Assembly: GCF_000219625.1 (NCBI RefSeq)
Contig: NC_018214.1
Location: 1,116,001 to 1,180,000 of the forward strand
Direction of reading: 5' to 3'
DNA: 64,000 bases
From: Zymoseptoria tritici IPO323
Taxonomy: Eukaryota; Ascomycota; Dothideomycetes; Mycosphaerellales; Mycosphaerellaceae
Numbering within the stretch: the stretch's first letter is position 1; each line of letters opens with the position of its first letter. A model generated the notes under the pieces. The model saw nothing but the letters and a program-made list of their open reading frames with translations. It was not told where the DNA came from and did not search any database. Below, piece after piece: positions 23,066 to 32,569 of this stretch. Both the position numbers and the translations under genes were made by a program.

Positions 23066-24190
23066 ATGGCGCGAGTCTACGCAGATGTCAACCAGCAGAT
23101 GCCCCGCGCATACTGGGACTACGACAGCGTGAACATCAGTTGGGGAGTGCTGGAGAACTACGAGGTAGTGCGCAAGATTGGTAAGAGCAGCAGATGCCTG
23201 TGGGCGGAGTCATGACACCTGCTGGACAATTACTGACAGGATTCTGCCAGGTCGCGGGAAATACTCAGAGGTGTTCGAGGGCGTCAATGTGGTCAACTAC
23301 CAGAAGTGCGTCATCAAAGTTCTCAAGCCGGTCAAGAAGAAGAAGATCAAGCGTGAGATCAAGATCTTGCAGAATCTGTCCGGCGGACCCAATGTCATCG
23401 CGCTGTTGGATGTGGTGCGAGATAGTCAGTCAAAAACACCGAGTCTGATCTTCGAGCATGTTAACAACACCGACTTCCGGACGCTTTATCCCAAGTTTCA
23501 GGATCTGGATGTCAGATATTACATCTTCGAGCTGCTGAAAGCGCTGGACTTTTGCCATAGCAAGGGCATCATGCACCGGGATGTGAAGCCGCACAACGTT
23601 ATGATCGATCACGAGAACCGGAAGCTGAGGTTGATTGATTGGGGCCTGGCCGAGTTTTACCACGCAGGCACGGAGTACAATGTACGCGTGGCCAGCCGAT
23701 ATTTCAAGGGTCCGGAATTGCTTGTGGACTTCCAGGAATACGACTACAGTCTGGACATGTGGTCTCTGGGCGCCATGTTTGCAAGTATGATCTTTCGCAA
23801 GGAGCCTTTCTTCCACGGCAACAGCAATAGCGATCAGCTGGTCAAGATCGCAAAGGTTCTGGGCACGGAAGACCTCTTCGACTATCTCGACAAGTACGAC
23901 ATCGAGCTTGATGCACAATACGACGATATCCTTGGACGCTTCCCGAAGAAGAGCTGGCATGCTTTTGTCAACCCGGACAACCAGCGCTTCGTCAGTGTGG
24001 ATGCAATCGACTTCCTTGACAAGCTATTACGATACGACCATCAAGTGAGGTTCCTGTTCTTGAACCTTCCCGTGACGTTGCTAACATCGTATAGGAACGG
24101 CTCACTGCCAAAGAAGCCATGGCACATCAATATTTCGCACCGATTCGGCAAGCAGAAGAAGTTCAAAATTCAAACAGCGTTCATCAATGA
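23066..24190 (+). CDS. cka1: Casein kinase 2 catalytic subunit alpha
   Basis: Predicted as join(23066..23180,23251..24044,24095..24190), 334 aa. The first exon encodes [20 protein letters not shown]. The second restores the Gly loop [11 protein letters not shown], then the Lys-rich cluster [15 protein letters not shown], the catalytic loop [12 protein letters not shown] (around residue 147), DWG in place of DFG ([11 protein letters not shown], a CK2 hallmark) and the [12 protein letters not shown] activation segment. A short third exon (GTGAGG..TATAG) supplies the end [20 protein letters not shown]2 is a constitutively active acidophilic Ser/Thr kinase of nucleus and cytoplasm. Reading through the second intron would give a false C-terminus. 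Confidence 0.97.
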
Positions 24191-24894
24191 GGGTTCGAAC
24201 AGCAGATAAACATCCCTTCGGCGAGGAACGGGTATGTGGAAATTCTTTCACGAGCGGACCAGCCATTGTCGCGGCGAGCTGAGCCCAAAGCGTAGAGTTC
24301 GGGCCACGAGATATCGGTCGCATTCGCTAAGGCTGCTTTCAGGGGCAGTGTCATTTGCAGAAGCACGACAAGATGATAGGCGAAGGACTTCAGGAAAGAT
24401 GACAGAGATATTCGATGCCGCTGCTATATGGGAGATGTCAGCGCGACGGGACATTGCCGAGAGGCTGGGGTGCACGAGAATTGTTCAATTTCGCTCCATT
24501 GATTCTCCATTCCTCTCCTTCAATTTGCTTGTCAAACACACTGCGCTTCACTGAGAACGGTGATCTAGACGATGTGCCGTATGAAGCCTGCCGCCACAAG
24601 ACTGATCGCTGCTCAAAGGTACAGTGAGCAAGATACACGTATGCTCAATTTCTGCTCTTGCTGTGCGCCAGGGACCACGCGCAAGGAAGCAAGAACGTGG
24701 TCGAAATTGTGGCAGTCACATCCTCTCCAGCGACCTGTCTTCTTGCTCGATTACCTGGACTCCCGAGCTTTCGAACACCACTCCCCGAATACATCGACCC
24801 ACAAACTCGACGACCTAAGCATTTTTCACCCACATCCCTACCAGCAGATCACTCGAAGACCGCGCTATCACCCAGTCCCTCTTGATCCTGCCAC
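24191..24894. other. Intergenic region between CK2 alpha and an unknown gene
   Basis: 704 bp. Several overlapping short frames are open but carry no motif; the Pro/His-rich ones near 24700-24890 are probably 5' UTR. No RNA gene was seen. Confidence 0.4.
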
Positions 24895-25734
24895 ATGTCC
24901 TCCAAATCCTCGCCCATCAACATTCCCACGACCTCTGCACGACCAACCCAGACCTCCCATCTAATCCGCCACTGCACCTTCACTCCAACCCCGACCATCG
25001 TCGACGAGAAATTCCTCACCCACGACGGCCGTGTAACACCACACTTCGCCGCCCTGCAAGCTCTCGCTCACCACGACAAGCACGACTCCTCCTTGGGGCT
25101 GGGTCTCACGTCTACCATCACTCACATCCAATACGGACTCTACCACACCCAGCCAGCATGTCTGATCGGCTTCGCCTTCCAATTCCACGATTCCTCTCCT
25201 GCGAGGCAACAGAAGCACCACTTTGAAAAAGTCGAAGTCGACATCACTTTCTCCTCGACTTCGGCGCCGTCGTCCACGCGAGTGGTAGGAGCGGATGAAT
25301 TCACCATCGTCGACTTCGCGCCAAACCACGACACAGCCTCTACTCAGCCATTCAAAGTCGACGCGCAAGTCCTATGCGACCACGCCCATCGCACACCCAA
25401 CAAGATCAAGTTCTTCCTGCACTCTGATGCAGCGTCAGCAACACACGCAACCATCTCAGCTCCACCGGCCAAGGAAATGGTGATGGACTTTACAGCCGCG
25501 ATTGTAGTCACCTACCAGCAGCCAGCTTCGATTCAAACAACGGTGGACGTGAAATGTGGGCCGGTGTTTGAGCTGCACGCACAGCCGTGGGCAAAGGAGG
25601 GTCCGTTAATTTTGCAGTCGGGAGTAGAAATCGGCGAGCGATTGACAGGCACGAAGAGAAACGGTGCAGTGGACTTTGCGGATCTGGGAGGGGAGGGATG
25701 GAGGAGAGTGCTGACGGAAAGGACGGAGGAGTGA
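24895..25734 (+). CDS. Uncharacterised protein, 279 aa
   Basis: Intron-less frame from the ATG at 24895 to a TGA at 25734. No membrane span or signal peptide is evident. The N-terminus is Thr/Pro/Ser-rich. A central part (HFEKVEVDITFSSTS..RVVGADEFTIVDFAPN) alternates hydrophobic and polar residues, suggesting beta strands. The C-terminal 80 residues (TAAIVVTYQQPASIQTTVDVK) look similar. I do not recognise the family. Coding reality is supported by its length, its gene-like composition and a start and stop that fit between neighbours. Confidence 0.6.
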   Translation: MSSKSSPINIPTTSARPTQTSHLIRHCTFTPTPTIVDEKFLTHDGRVTPHFAALQALAHHDKHDSSLGLGLTSTITHIQYGLYHTQPACLIGFAFQFHDSSPARQQKHHFEKVEVDITFSSTSAPSSTRVVGADEFTIVDFAPNHDTASTQPFKVDAQVLCDHAHRTPNKIKFFLHSDAASATHATISAPPAKEMVMDFTAAIVVTYQQPASIQTTVDVKCGPVFELHAQPWAKEGPLILQSGVEIGERLTGTKRNGAVDFADLGGEGWRRVLTERTEE

Positions 25735-26171
25735 TTGGAGAGGAAGTGGTCGATGTGCTTGACCCCTGAATGACGACTTCAATTACAATGCCTCAAAAAT
25801 GCCCGCTCGCTCTTCGCCCAATCTTCATATTCAATAAACAGGCCGTGATGTTAATACCGGATGCAGCAGCATGTACTCCTCGCTAGATTGCTCTTCGCTC
25901 TGAACTCCAGTTTTCCAAACTCAAACTACTCTCACTCGTATCAGGTCCATCCCACTCTAAGCCTGTCGAAGGTCCCACCTCAAGTCAACGTCGCCATCGC
26001 CGCAGCGACAATCTTCGCCTTTTGCTTCGCTGTTCGTCACACAAAAAGTCAGCCTGTGTTCTCCTGAAGACTGACGCGACAGCGAATAAAAGCACACTGT
26101 ATGGGAGTAAGGGAAGAGGACTGTTCAACCCACCCAGGAAAGGATATTGCTCGCTTATGCAGGGGAGCATA
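25735..26171. other. Convergent intergenic region
   Basis: 437 bp between two genes facing each other, so mainly 3' UTRs. An AATAAA-like signal (CAATAAACAGG) is visible near 25833. No gene is supported. Confidence 0.4.
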
Positions 26172-27938
26172 TCAATGTGCAGACCGAACCAGCGCCATCC
26201 TACCTTTCCGATCCTTCTCTACCCGGATGACATTCCTCACGGGACTCTTCTCCCTCTCTCGCTCATATATCACCAGCTCCTCTCCACGTCGCGGTTCGCG
26301 GTACTCCACCATCTGGAATTCCTCGGCGGGTCGTTCACGAAGTCGTAGGGCCATTTCACGCTTCTCTTCTGCTTCGCGCTCGAGTTTGAGAGCTCGACGC
26401 TCAGACTCCAGCGCGCGGATTTCCTGGTTGATGTCCCTGTCGGAACGGTAGTCGCTGCGTTCTTGCACGACCAGCGCGCCGCCGTGAGAGGCGCTACGGT
26501 GGCGGTGTGATGATGGAGCGCGCTCTTCAACGATGCGTTCTTCGTAGTACTCCGCTGGGGCTGGAATTGGCGGTGGGGCGGGAGGAGCGAGGTTTTGTTC
26601 GTAGATGGTCTGGCGCTCGACATAGGTCCCTGGAGACGAAGGGCGGCGGTTGCGTGGAGAACCACGGCGACTGATGCTGGATTTGGCGGAAGGTGAGGCG
26701 TCGCGGACAGATTTGGCGCGGCCGCCCATGAGGACGGTCGGTGGGTTGATCCACTCTGTTCGCTCGATTTCTTCGCGCTCGCCGACAGGTGGCGGCGGGA
26801 CGGCGGCCTCTTCTTCGACCGTCTTCTCGAAGCGATAAACTTTCTTCTTTTCTGTGGGCTGGTCAGTATGTGCCAGGTTTAAATCATGATAATGAGCATC
26901 CGTACCTCCGTCCTTGTACGTCTCGCTGATCTTGATGACCTCATCAATCTGGTCCTTCTCGAGAGCTATTCGGAGGACATAGAAATCTTCTTCTTCATCG
27001 AATGGATAGCCGAGATCCATGATGGCTTCCACTCTGACCAGACGCTTTGGCATGCGGGTCTTGCCCTTCTTGAAGCGTCTCTCCTGTCGAACGCTCGCCT
27101 CAAGCGAGCTTGAGTGGTTGCTGGGAGCTGGAGCGGAAGGCGGTGGTGGAGGTGCCTCCTTGGTCTCCTTGGTCTCCTTCGTGACAGTCTCATGAGTGCT
27201 CTCATACATGCTCGGTGCTTTGGCACTACGCGGAGCCTTGGTACTGGCACCACGACTCTTGACATCCTCGCGACTGGAACTGCTGGAAGAACTGCTGGAA
27301 CTGCTTGGAGCTCTGCTTTGCTCCTTGTGCTTATGCTTGTGCCCACGACGTCGGCGGACGGTGCGTTCTCGTTGAATCTCGACCTCGCGGTAATCCTCTG
27401 GCTCGGCCCACTCGCGATGGCGCCGGGGTACCGGAAGAGGTACGGGTGTGTAGGCCGGAATGCGATAGTCTTCTCTTTCCATCTGCCGGACTGGACGCCG
27501 ATCGAATGTGTCCAGGCTGCTCTGTCTGCGGAGAATGCCCGGTCGAGGTGGCCGTTGCATGACGTCCAACTCATCGCGAGCGCTGCCTCTGTGCTGGTAC
27601 GGTGTGAGTGCCATCTCTGCAACCTCACGTGGGTCAATATCGCCAAAGAGTTCTCTGTCGGTCCGTCTGCGGCGATGAGAAGCTGCTCGAGCTCGGATGT
27701 CCTCTTCGTAGTATCGGTCTCGCTCTTCGAAACGTCCTCCTGGGCCACGGCTTATCTCGCGGTCGGCGACAGCCACATCACGACGGCCAGGACGCTCGCG
27801 TTCCTCATAATGATAGTCCTCCTCAAATCTTGGCGGTGGTCCACCTCTGCTGCCGAAGCGTTCGAATCGTTCGCGGTCCCATCGTTGAGGGATATCGCCA
27901 TAAGCCAGATCGGCGTCTGAAGCTCGGTATCGCGACAT
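26172..27938 (-). CDS. Low-complexity Arg/Glu-rich protein with a conserved central block (unknown function)
   Basis: Predicted as complement(join(26172..26851,26906..27938)), 570 aa from the ATG at 27938 (MSRYRASDADLAYGDIPQRW). Most of the chain is charged and disordered: Arg/Glu/Tyr repeats, an eleven-serine run, Lys/His repeats, Pro-rich patches and a C-terminal Arg/Glu coiled coil (REIRALESERRALKLERE). A compact conserved-looking block lies in the middle (KRLVRVEAIMDLGYPF, then EEEDFYVLRIALEKDQIDEV and IKISETYKDG). The 54-bp intron has GTACGG, branch ACTGAC and acceptor CAG; it has no in-frame stop, so an unspliced reading stays open. Similar proteins are widespread in Pezizomycotina and remain unnamed. 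No function is proposed. Confidence 0.8.
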   Translation of the reverse strand: MSRYRASDADLAYGDIPQRWDRERFERFGSRGGPPPRFEEDYHYEERERPGRRDVAVADREISRGPGGRFEERDRYYEEDIRARAASHRRRRTDRELFGDIDPREVAEMALTPYQHRGSARDELDVMQRPPRPGILRRQSSLDTFDRRPVRQMEREDYRIPAYTPVPLPVPRRHREWAEPEDYREVEIQRERTVRRRRGHKHKHKEQSRAPSSSSSSSSSSSREDVKSRGASTKAPRSAKAPSMYESTHETVTKETKETKEAPPPPPSAPAPSNHSSSLEASVRQERRFKKGKTRMPKRLVRVEAIMDLGYPFDEEEDFYVLRIALEKDQIDEVIKISETYKDGGTDAHYHDLNLAHTDQPTEKKKVYRFEKTVEEEAAVPPPPVGEREEIERTEWINPPTVLMGGRAKSVRDASPSAKSSISRRGSPRNRRPSSPGTYVERQTIYEQNLAPPAPPPIPAPAEYYEERIVEERAPSSHRHRSASHGGALVVQERSDYRSDRDINQEIRALESERRALKLEREAEEKREMALRLRERPAEEFQMVEYREPRRGEELVIYEREREKSPVRNVIRVEKDRKGRMALVRSAH

Positions 27939-28943
27939 GGCGGTGGTTGACCGGTTGGTCTCAAGCTCGCAGTGCGGTTCAAGGGAGGTGTCTGCTGGTT
28001 GCAATGCTTGAGGAGGAGTGAGAGTGGGAGCGATGTCGTGTTATGGTGACGACGGAAGAAGGCTGGGCACGATGGACTCTTTTTTGCTGCGAATCGAGCA
28101 GGAGCAGTCCCGGTTGGCAGGCGAGGATATCCTTGTTCGCAGGGCTGGCGGTTGGACTGTGTGGACGCCCAATTCTGGACTTCCAGGGGTGAGGAGGACA
28201 GTGTTGGGCAGCGGTGGGCGGTCGGCGAAGATGTAGTCGAAAAGAAGATGGCAGGAGAGATGATCTCACTCGGACTTGTCTACAGTGCCCAGCAGAAGAT
28301 CTAGAAGCACTTCGGGGCAAGCGTGCGAGTGAGCGTGGGTGGAGATCTGTGTGCTGCTCGTCTCCGTTTCAGGCTCAGGCTCAGGTGCCATGTCGCAATG
28401 ACGACAGTGTGCAGATGGTCGGTCACAGTCGGTCCACCTCACTTGGACTTTCACTCTTTTTGTCACTGCTGCAATATCTCATTAATGAGCTACATCTCGT
28501 GTCCTTTAATGCGTGCTGCGAAAAGAAGTGTTATCACAAAGACACGGCGACGGTCACTTTCACTGCTAGATACGGTATGCGCAAAGCAGGAGGGGAAAGT
28601 GAGACATCTTCACGTGAAGGGGTCTGCCGTACAAAGCCACAGTCCGCCGCCTACCTATGGTGAGCATGCAAGCAACGATGTCGTTGCACACAACATCGTG
28701 GAGGACGAGTCGTGCGACATGGACGTGTTCTGCCAGTCCACAGGTAGCATCTCCATCGTTTAGCTCATGTCAATAATGAAATGTTGCAAACACTCAGGAA
28801 GTCTTCTAAACTGGGCAACGGCTAAGGTAGCTTGGGCCATGGTCATGGGGATGCCAGAGAAGAAGCGGAAGGACATGCGTTATTAGCATTCAGACTGTCG
28901 TTCGTAGTCATCTGAACATTCAAGGGTGTTGTACTCATCCGCA
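27939..28943. other. Divergent promoter region of about 1 kb
   Basis: Lies between the low-complexity protein gene (minus strand) and the ValRS locus (plus strand). Scattered short frames only. No RNA gene, repeat or transposon was seen. Confidence 0.4.
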
Positions 28944-29305
28944 ATGGCATCTGTCTGTCAAGCTGCAACTCTTTCACCGAAGACGGACCCCACCCTCTCC
29001 GCGCCGAGCCGCCGCCAAAATACGTGAGTCAGCAAAGATTTATGCTGGGCTGTTGGACGATCAAACGACCATTGAATCCCATCTCACGGAGCCTCATCTG
29101 CAAAGCACAAACAACACAGCGAAAAGAATGCTAGACTTGCGATCTTGACTCATATTTGATCGCTGACTCACACTGATTCCCCAACGAAAGATCGCATTCT
29201 CCCCAAATACCTCACGACAAGCTATCGAAGATACTTTCAAGAGCGCTTTTCCGGCGCTGTGTGTATGCCCCGATCCGGACCGGGCAACGATCTTTCACCT
29301 CGAAG
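28944..29305 (+). other. Candidate alternative 5' exon and N-terminal extension of ValRS
   Basis: The frame upstream of the ValRS ATG (29306) is open back to 29177 without an ATG. It encodes an Arg-rich amphipathic stretch (KILSRALFRRCVYAPIRTGQ, then RSFTSK) of the kind used for mitochondrial import. Further upstream an ATG at 28944 opens 26 codons that end at a perfect donor (TAC|GTGAGT at 29024). An acceptor at 29190 (branch GCTGAC, CGAAAG) would join them in the same frame. This would give a long mitochondrial isoform, with 29306 used for the cytosolic one. The splice is predicted, not shown. Confidence 0.4.
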
Positions 29306-32300
29306 ATGGCGTTGAACCACGCTTCCCACAATCCGACGGGCGAGAAGACCAGTCCTGCAACTGGTCAACCTCCTCCACCATCCAACGAGACGAAAGCGGC
29401 CTTGCTCGAAGCAGCCAACGGCGATCCGAAAGGACAATCTGCTCCGGGAAAGGATGGCGGTGATGGCGATGGCGGAAAGAAGGAGAAGTCGGAGCGAGAG
29501 CTGGCCAAGGAGCGTCAAAAGGCTGAGAAGGCTGCCAAACTTGCTGCGAAATTAGAGAAGCAAAAGGCTATGCAGGCTGCATCGAAACCAAAGGAGAAGG
29601 AGAAGAAGCAGCAGGAGAAGCTTGCACCATACAAGGAGGATACGCCAAAGGGTGAGAAGAAGATTCTCAAGCCGCTGGACGATGAGTACCACAAAGCATA
29701 CATCCCTTCCGTTGTGGAGAGTGCCTGGTACGACTGGTGGGAGAAGGAGAAGTTTCACGAGCCGGAGTTCGATGCAAACGGAGAGGTCAAGTCGGCTGGA
29801 CACTTTGTGATCGCCATCCCACCACCGAACGTAACTGGTGCTCTTCATATCGGCCACGCATTGGCGACAGCACTGCAAGACGCCATGTGTCGTTACAACC
29901 GAATGAAGGGTCTGACTGTGCTGTACGTTCCTGGATGTGATCACGCTGGTATCTCCACCCAGAGTGTGGTCGAGAACATGCTCTACAATCGCCGCAATGG
30001 CTTGACGAGACATGACCTGGGTCGTGAGAAGTTTGTTGAGACTGTCTGGGAGTGGAAGGAAGAGTACCACAGCAAGATCAACAAGGTCATGAGGCGGCTG
30101 GGAGGATCGATGGACTGGACCAGAGAAGCTTTCACCATGGATCCCAATCTCTCCAGTGCTGTACGGAAGTCATTCGTGCAATTGCACGATGAGGGTCTGA
30201 TCTACCGTGCCAACCGCTTGGTCAACTGGTGTTGCAAGCTCACCACCGCACTGTCAAATCTTGAGGTCGACCAGAAGGAATTGGAGGGCTCGACAAAGAT
30301 TGACGTTCCAGGATACGACAAGAAGATTGAGTTTGGCTCCATCTGGAATTTCAAGTACCCGATTGATGGCACGAATGAGACGATCGAGGTTGCCACCACT
30401 CGTCCTGAGACCATGCTTGGCGACAGTGGTGTTGCTGTCCACCCCGAGGACGATCGATACAAGCATCTTCTTGGTAAATTTGTCAAGCACCCGTTCGTTG
30501 ACAGACTGCTTCCCATCTTCGGCGACAGCACTGTCGAGAGGGACTTTGGTACTGGCGCTGTCAAGATCACTCCTGCCCACGACTTCAACGATTTCAAGCG
30601 TGGCAAGGAGCACAAGCTGGAGTTTATCAATATCCTCAACGACGACGGTACCATGAATGAGAACGCCGGGCCATTTCAGGGACAGAAGCGGTTCGACGTG
30701 CGATACACTGTCGTGGAGGAGCTGACCAAGCTCGGCTTGTACGTCGGCAAGTCGAACAACAAGATGACGATTCCGATGTGCAGCAAGTCGAAGGATGTCA
30801 TTGAACCAATTCTCAAACCACAATGGTGGATGCACATGAAGCCCTTGGCCGAGCCCGCCATCGAGGCTGTCAAGAGTGGAAAGATCAAGCTGAAGCCATC
30901 ATCCTCCGAGAACACCTACTACCGCTGGATGGAGAACATCGACGACTGGTGCCTGTCTCGTCAGCTTTGGTGGGGTCATCAGGTACCGGCGTGGTTCGTC
31001 AAAGTCGAAGACGGTCCGGCTTACGATACAGATGCGAGCTACTGGATCACTGCGGAGACCGAAGAGCTGGCTCGTGAGAGAGCTGAGAAGAAATACCCCG
31101 GCAGGAAGTTTGAGCTCGAGCGCGATCCTGATTGTCTCGATACGTGGTACTCCTCCGGACTGTGGCCATTCTCCACCCTCGGGTGGCCAAACAACACTCA
31201 CGATTTTGAGAAGCTCTACCCAACTTCAGTGCTTGAGACTGGTTGGGACATTTTGTTCTTCTGGGTAGCGAGGATGATCATGTTTGGCATTAAACTCACC
31301 GGCAAGGTCCCATTCACAGAGGTGTACTGCCACTCTCTGATTCGAGATTCTGAAGGACGAAAGATGTCCAAGTCGCTGGGCAATGTGATCGATCCCGTCG
31401 ACATCATGGACGGCATCACCTTGAAGGAACTCAACGACAAGCTCAACGTCGGTAATTTGGCTCCAAAGGAGATCGAGCGCGCGACCAAGTGGCAGAAGTC
31501 AGCCTTTCCCGACGGCATTGACGAGTGCGGTGCTGATGCTTTGCGATTCTCTCTGGCCAACTACACGACGGGTGGTGGCGACATCAACTTCGACGTCAAG
31601 GTCATGCGCAGCTACCGCAACTTCTGTAACAAAATCTACCAAGCAACGAAGTATGTCCTCGGTAACCTGCCCGCAGACTTCACACCTCAGAAAGTCGGCG
31701 GCAAGACCGGCAAGGAGAGCCTGCCCGAGCGCTGGATCCTGCACAAGCTTACTATCGCCGCGCGCGAGGCCAACGATGCGATGAACAAGCGCGAGTTCTC
31801 CCGCTGTACACAAGCAATCTACAACTACTGGCTATACGAGTTGTGCGACGTCTACATCGAGAACAGCAAGTCCATCATCCGCGACGGCAGCGCTGAAGAG
31901 AAGCAATCCGCCATCGACACACTCTACACCGCCCTCGAAGGTGCCCTGACCATGATCCACCCCTTCATGCCCTTCCTCACGGAGGAGCTCTGGCAACGTC
32001 TTCCACGCCGTCCAGAAGACAAGACACGCAGTATTGTCCGCGCCGCTTACCCTCAATACGAGGCCACCCTCGACGACGCTAAATCTGAGCGCGACTACGA
32101 ACTCCTCCTCGGCTGCTCGAAAGCCATCCGCTCGCTGCTGAACGAGTACGCCATCAAGGAAGACGGTCAAGCTTTCGTCCAGCCTCTCAACGATGAGTCC
32201 TTCCAAACGGCTTCGAAGGAGGTCCTCGCGATCAAGACTCTAGCAGGCAAGAACGTCAAAGACCTCAGCGTGCTCAAGTCAGGCGAGGCCGTGCCAAAGG

Positions 32301-32569
32301 GTACAGCCGTGTACCCTGTGTCGTCTGCGGCGGCGGTGTACTTGCAGCTGAAGGGTGATGTCGACCCGGATAAGGAGATCGGCAAGACCAAGCCGAAATT
32401 GGCGAAGACTGCGGATGCCGTGAGCGAGCAGGAGAAGCTGATCGGCACGCTGAGAGAGGATGTTGGCGAGGAGGTGCGGAGGAAGGAAGATCAGCGGTTG
32501 AAGGATTTGCTAAGCGAGCAGAAGCTGTACGAGGAGAGCTTGGCGCGGTTCGAGGAGATGAAGTTGTGA
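29306..32569 (+). CDS. vas1: Valyl-tRNA synthetase
   Basis: 1087 aa from the ATG at 29306. A Lys/Glu/Ala-rich basic appended region (about 40-110) is typical of eukaryotic ValRS. The class I HIGH motif lies in PPPNVTGALHIGHAL (about 172-186) and KMSKS in GRKMSKSLGNV (about 684-695). The editing domain has TTRPETMLGDSGVAVHP and FGTGAVKITPAHD. The C-terminal anticodon-binding helices include HPFMPFLTEELWQRLP, and a final coiled coil follows. It charges tRNA-Val with valine using ATP. In yeast one gene serves cytosol and mitochondria through two starts; no second ValRS gene is in this window and an in-frame presequence-like extension lies upstream, so the same may hold here. Confidence 0.96.
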   Translation: MALNHASHNPTGEKTSPATGQPPPPSNETKAALLEAANGDPKGQSAPGKDGGDGDGGKKEKSERELAKERQKAEKAAKLAAKLEKQKAMQAASKPKEKEKKQQEKLAPYKEDTPKGEKKILKPLDDEYHKAYIPSVVESAWYDWWEKEKFHEPEFDANGEVKSAGHFVIAIPPPNVTGALHIGHALATALQDAMCRYNRMKGLTVLYVPGCDHAGISTQSVVENMLYNRRNGLTRHDLGREKFVETVWEWKEEYHSKINKVMRRLGGSMDWTREAFTMDPNLSSAVRKSFVQLHDEGLIYRANRLVNWCCKLTTALSNLEVDQKELEGSTKIDVPGYDKKIEFGSIWNFKYPIDGTNETIEVATTRPETMLGDSGVAVHPEDDRYKHLLGKFVKHPFVDRLLPIFGDSTVERDFGTGAVKITPAHDFNDFKRGKEHKLEFINILNDDGTMNENAGPFQGQKRFDVRYTVVEELTKLGLYVGKSNNKMTIPMCSKSKDVIEPILKPQWWMHMKPLAEPAIEAVKSGKIKLKPSSSENTYYRWMENIDDWCLSRQLWWGHQVPAWFVKVEDGPAYDTDASYWITAETEELARERAEKKYPGRKFELERDPDCLDTWYSSGLWPFSTLGWPNNTHDFEKLYPTSVLETGWDILFFWVARMIMFGIKLTGKVPFTEVYCHSLIRDSEGRKMSKSLGNVIDPVDIMDGITLKELNDKLNVGNLAPKEIERATKWQKSAFPDGIDECGADALRFSLANYTTGGGDINFDVKVMRSYRNFCNKIYQATKYVLGNLPADFTPQKVGGKTGKESLPERWILHKLTIAAREANDAMNKREFSRCTQAIYNYWLYELCDVYIENSKSIIRDGSAEEKQSAIDTLYTALEGALTMIHPFMPFLTEELWQRLPRRPEDKTRSIVRAAYPQYEATLDDAKSERDYELLLGCSKAIRSLLNEYAIKEDGQAFVQPLNDESFQTASKEVLAIKTLAGKNVKDLSVLKSGEAVPKGTAVYPVSSAAAVYLQLKGDVDPDKEIGKTKPKLAKTADAVSEQEKLIGTLREDVGEEVRRKEDQRLKDLLSEQKLYEESLARFEEMKL

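Noticed and set aside
27114..27920. 268-codon plus-strand open frame
   Set aside because: Antisense to the low-complexity Arg/Glu-rich protein; no motif and no own context.
29552..30070. 172-codon minus-strand open frame with Leu runs
   Set aside because: Antisense shadow of the Lys-rich N-terminus of ValRS; the Leu runs are complements of Lys/Glu codons.
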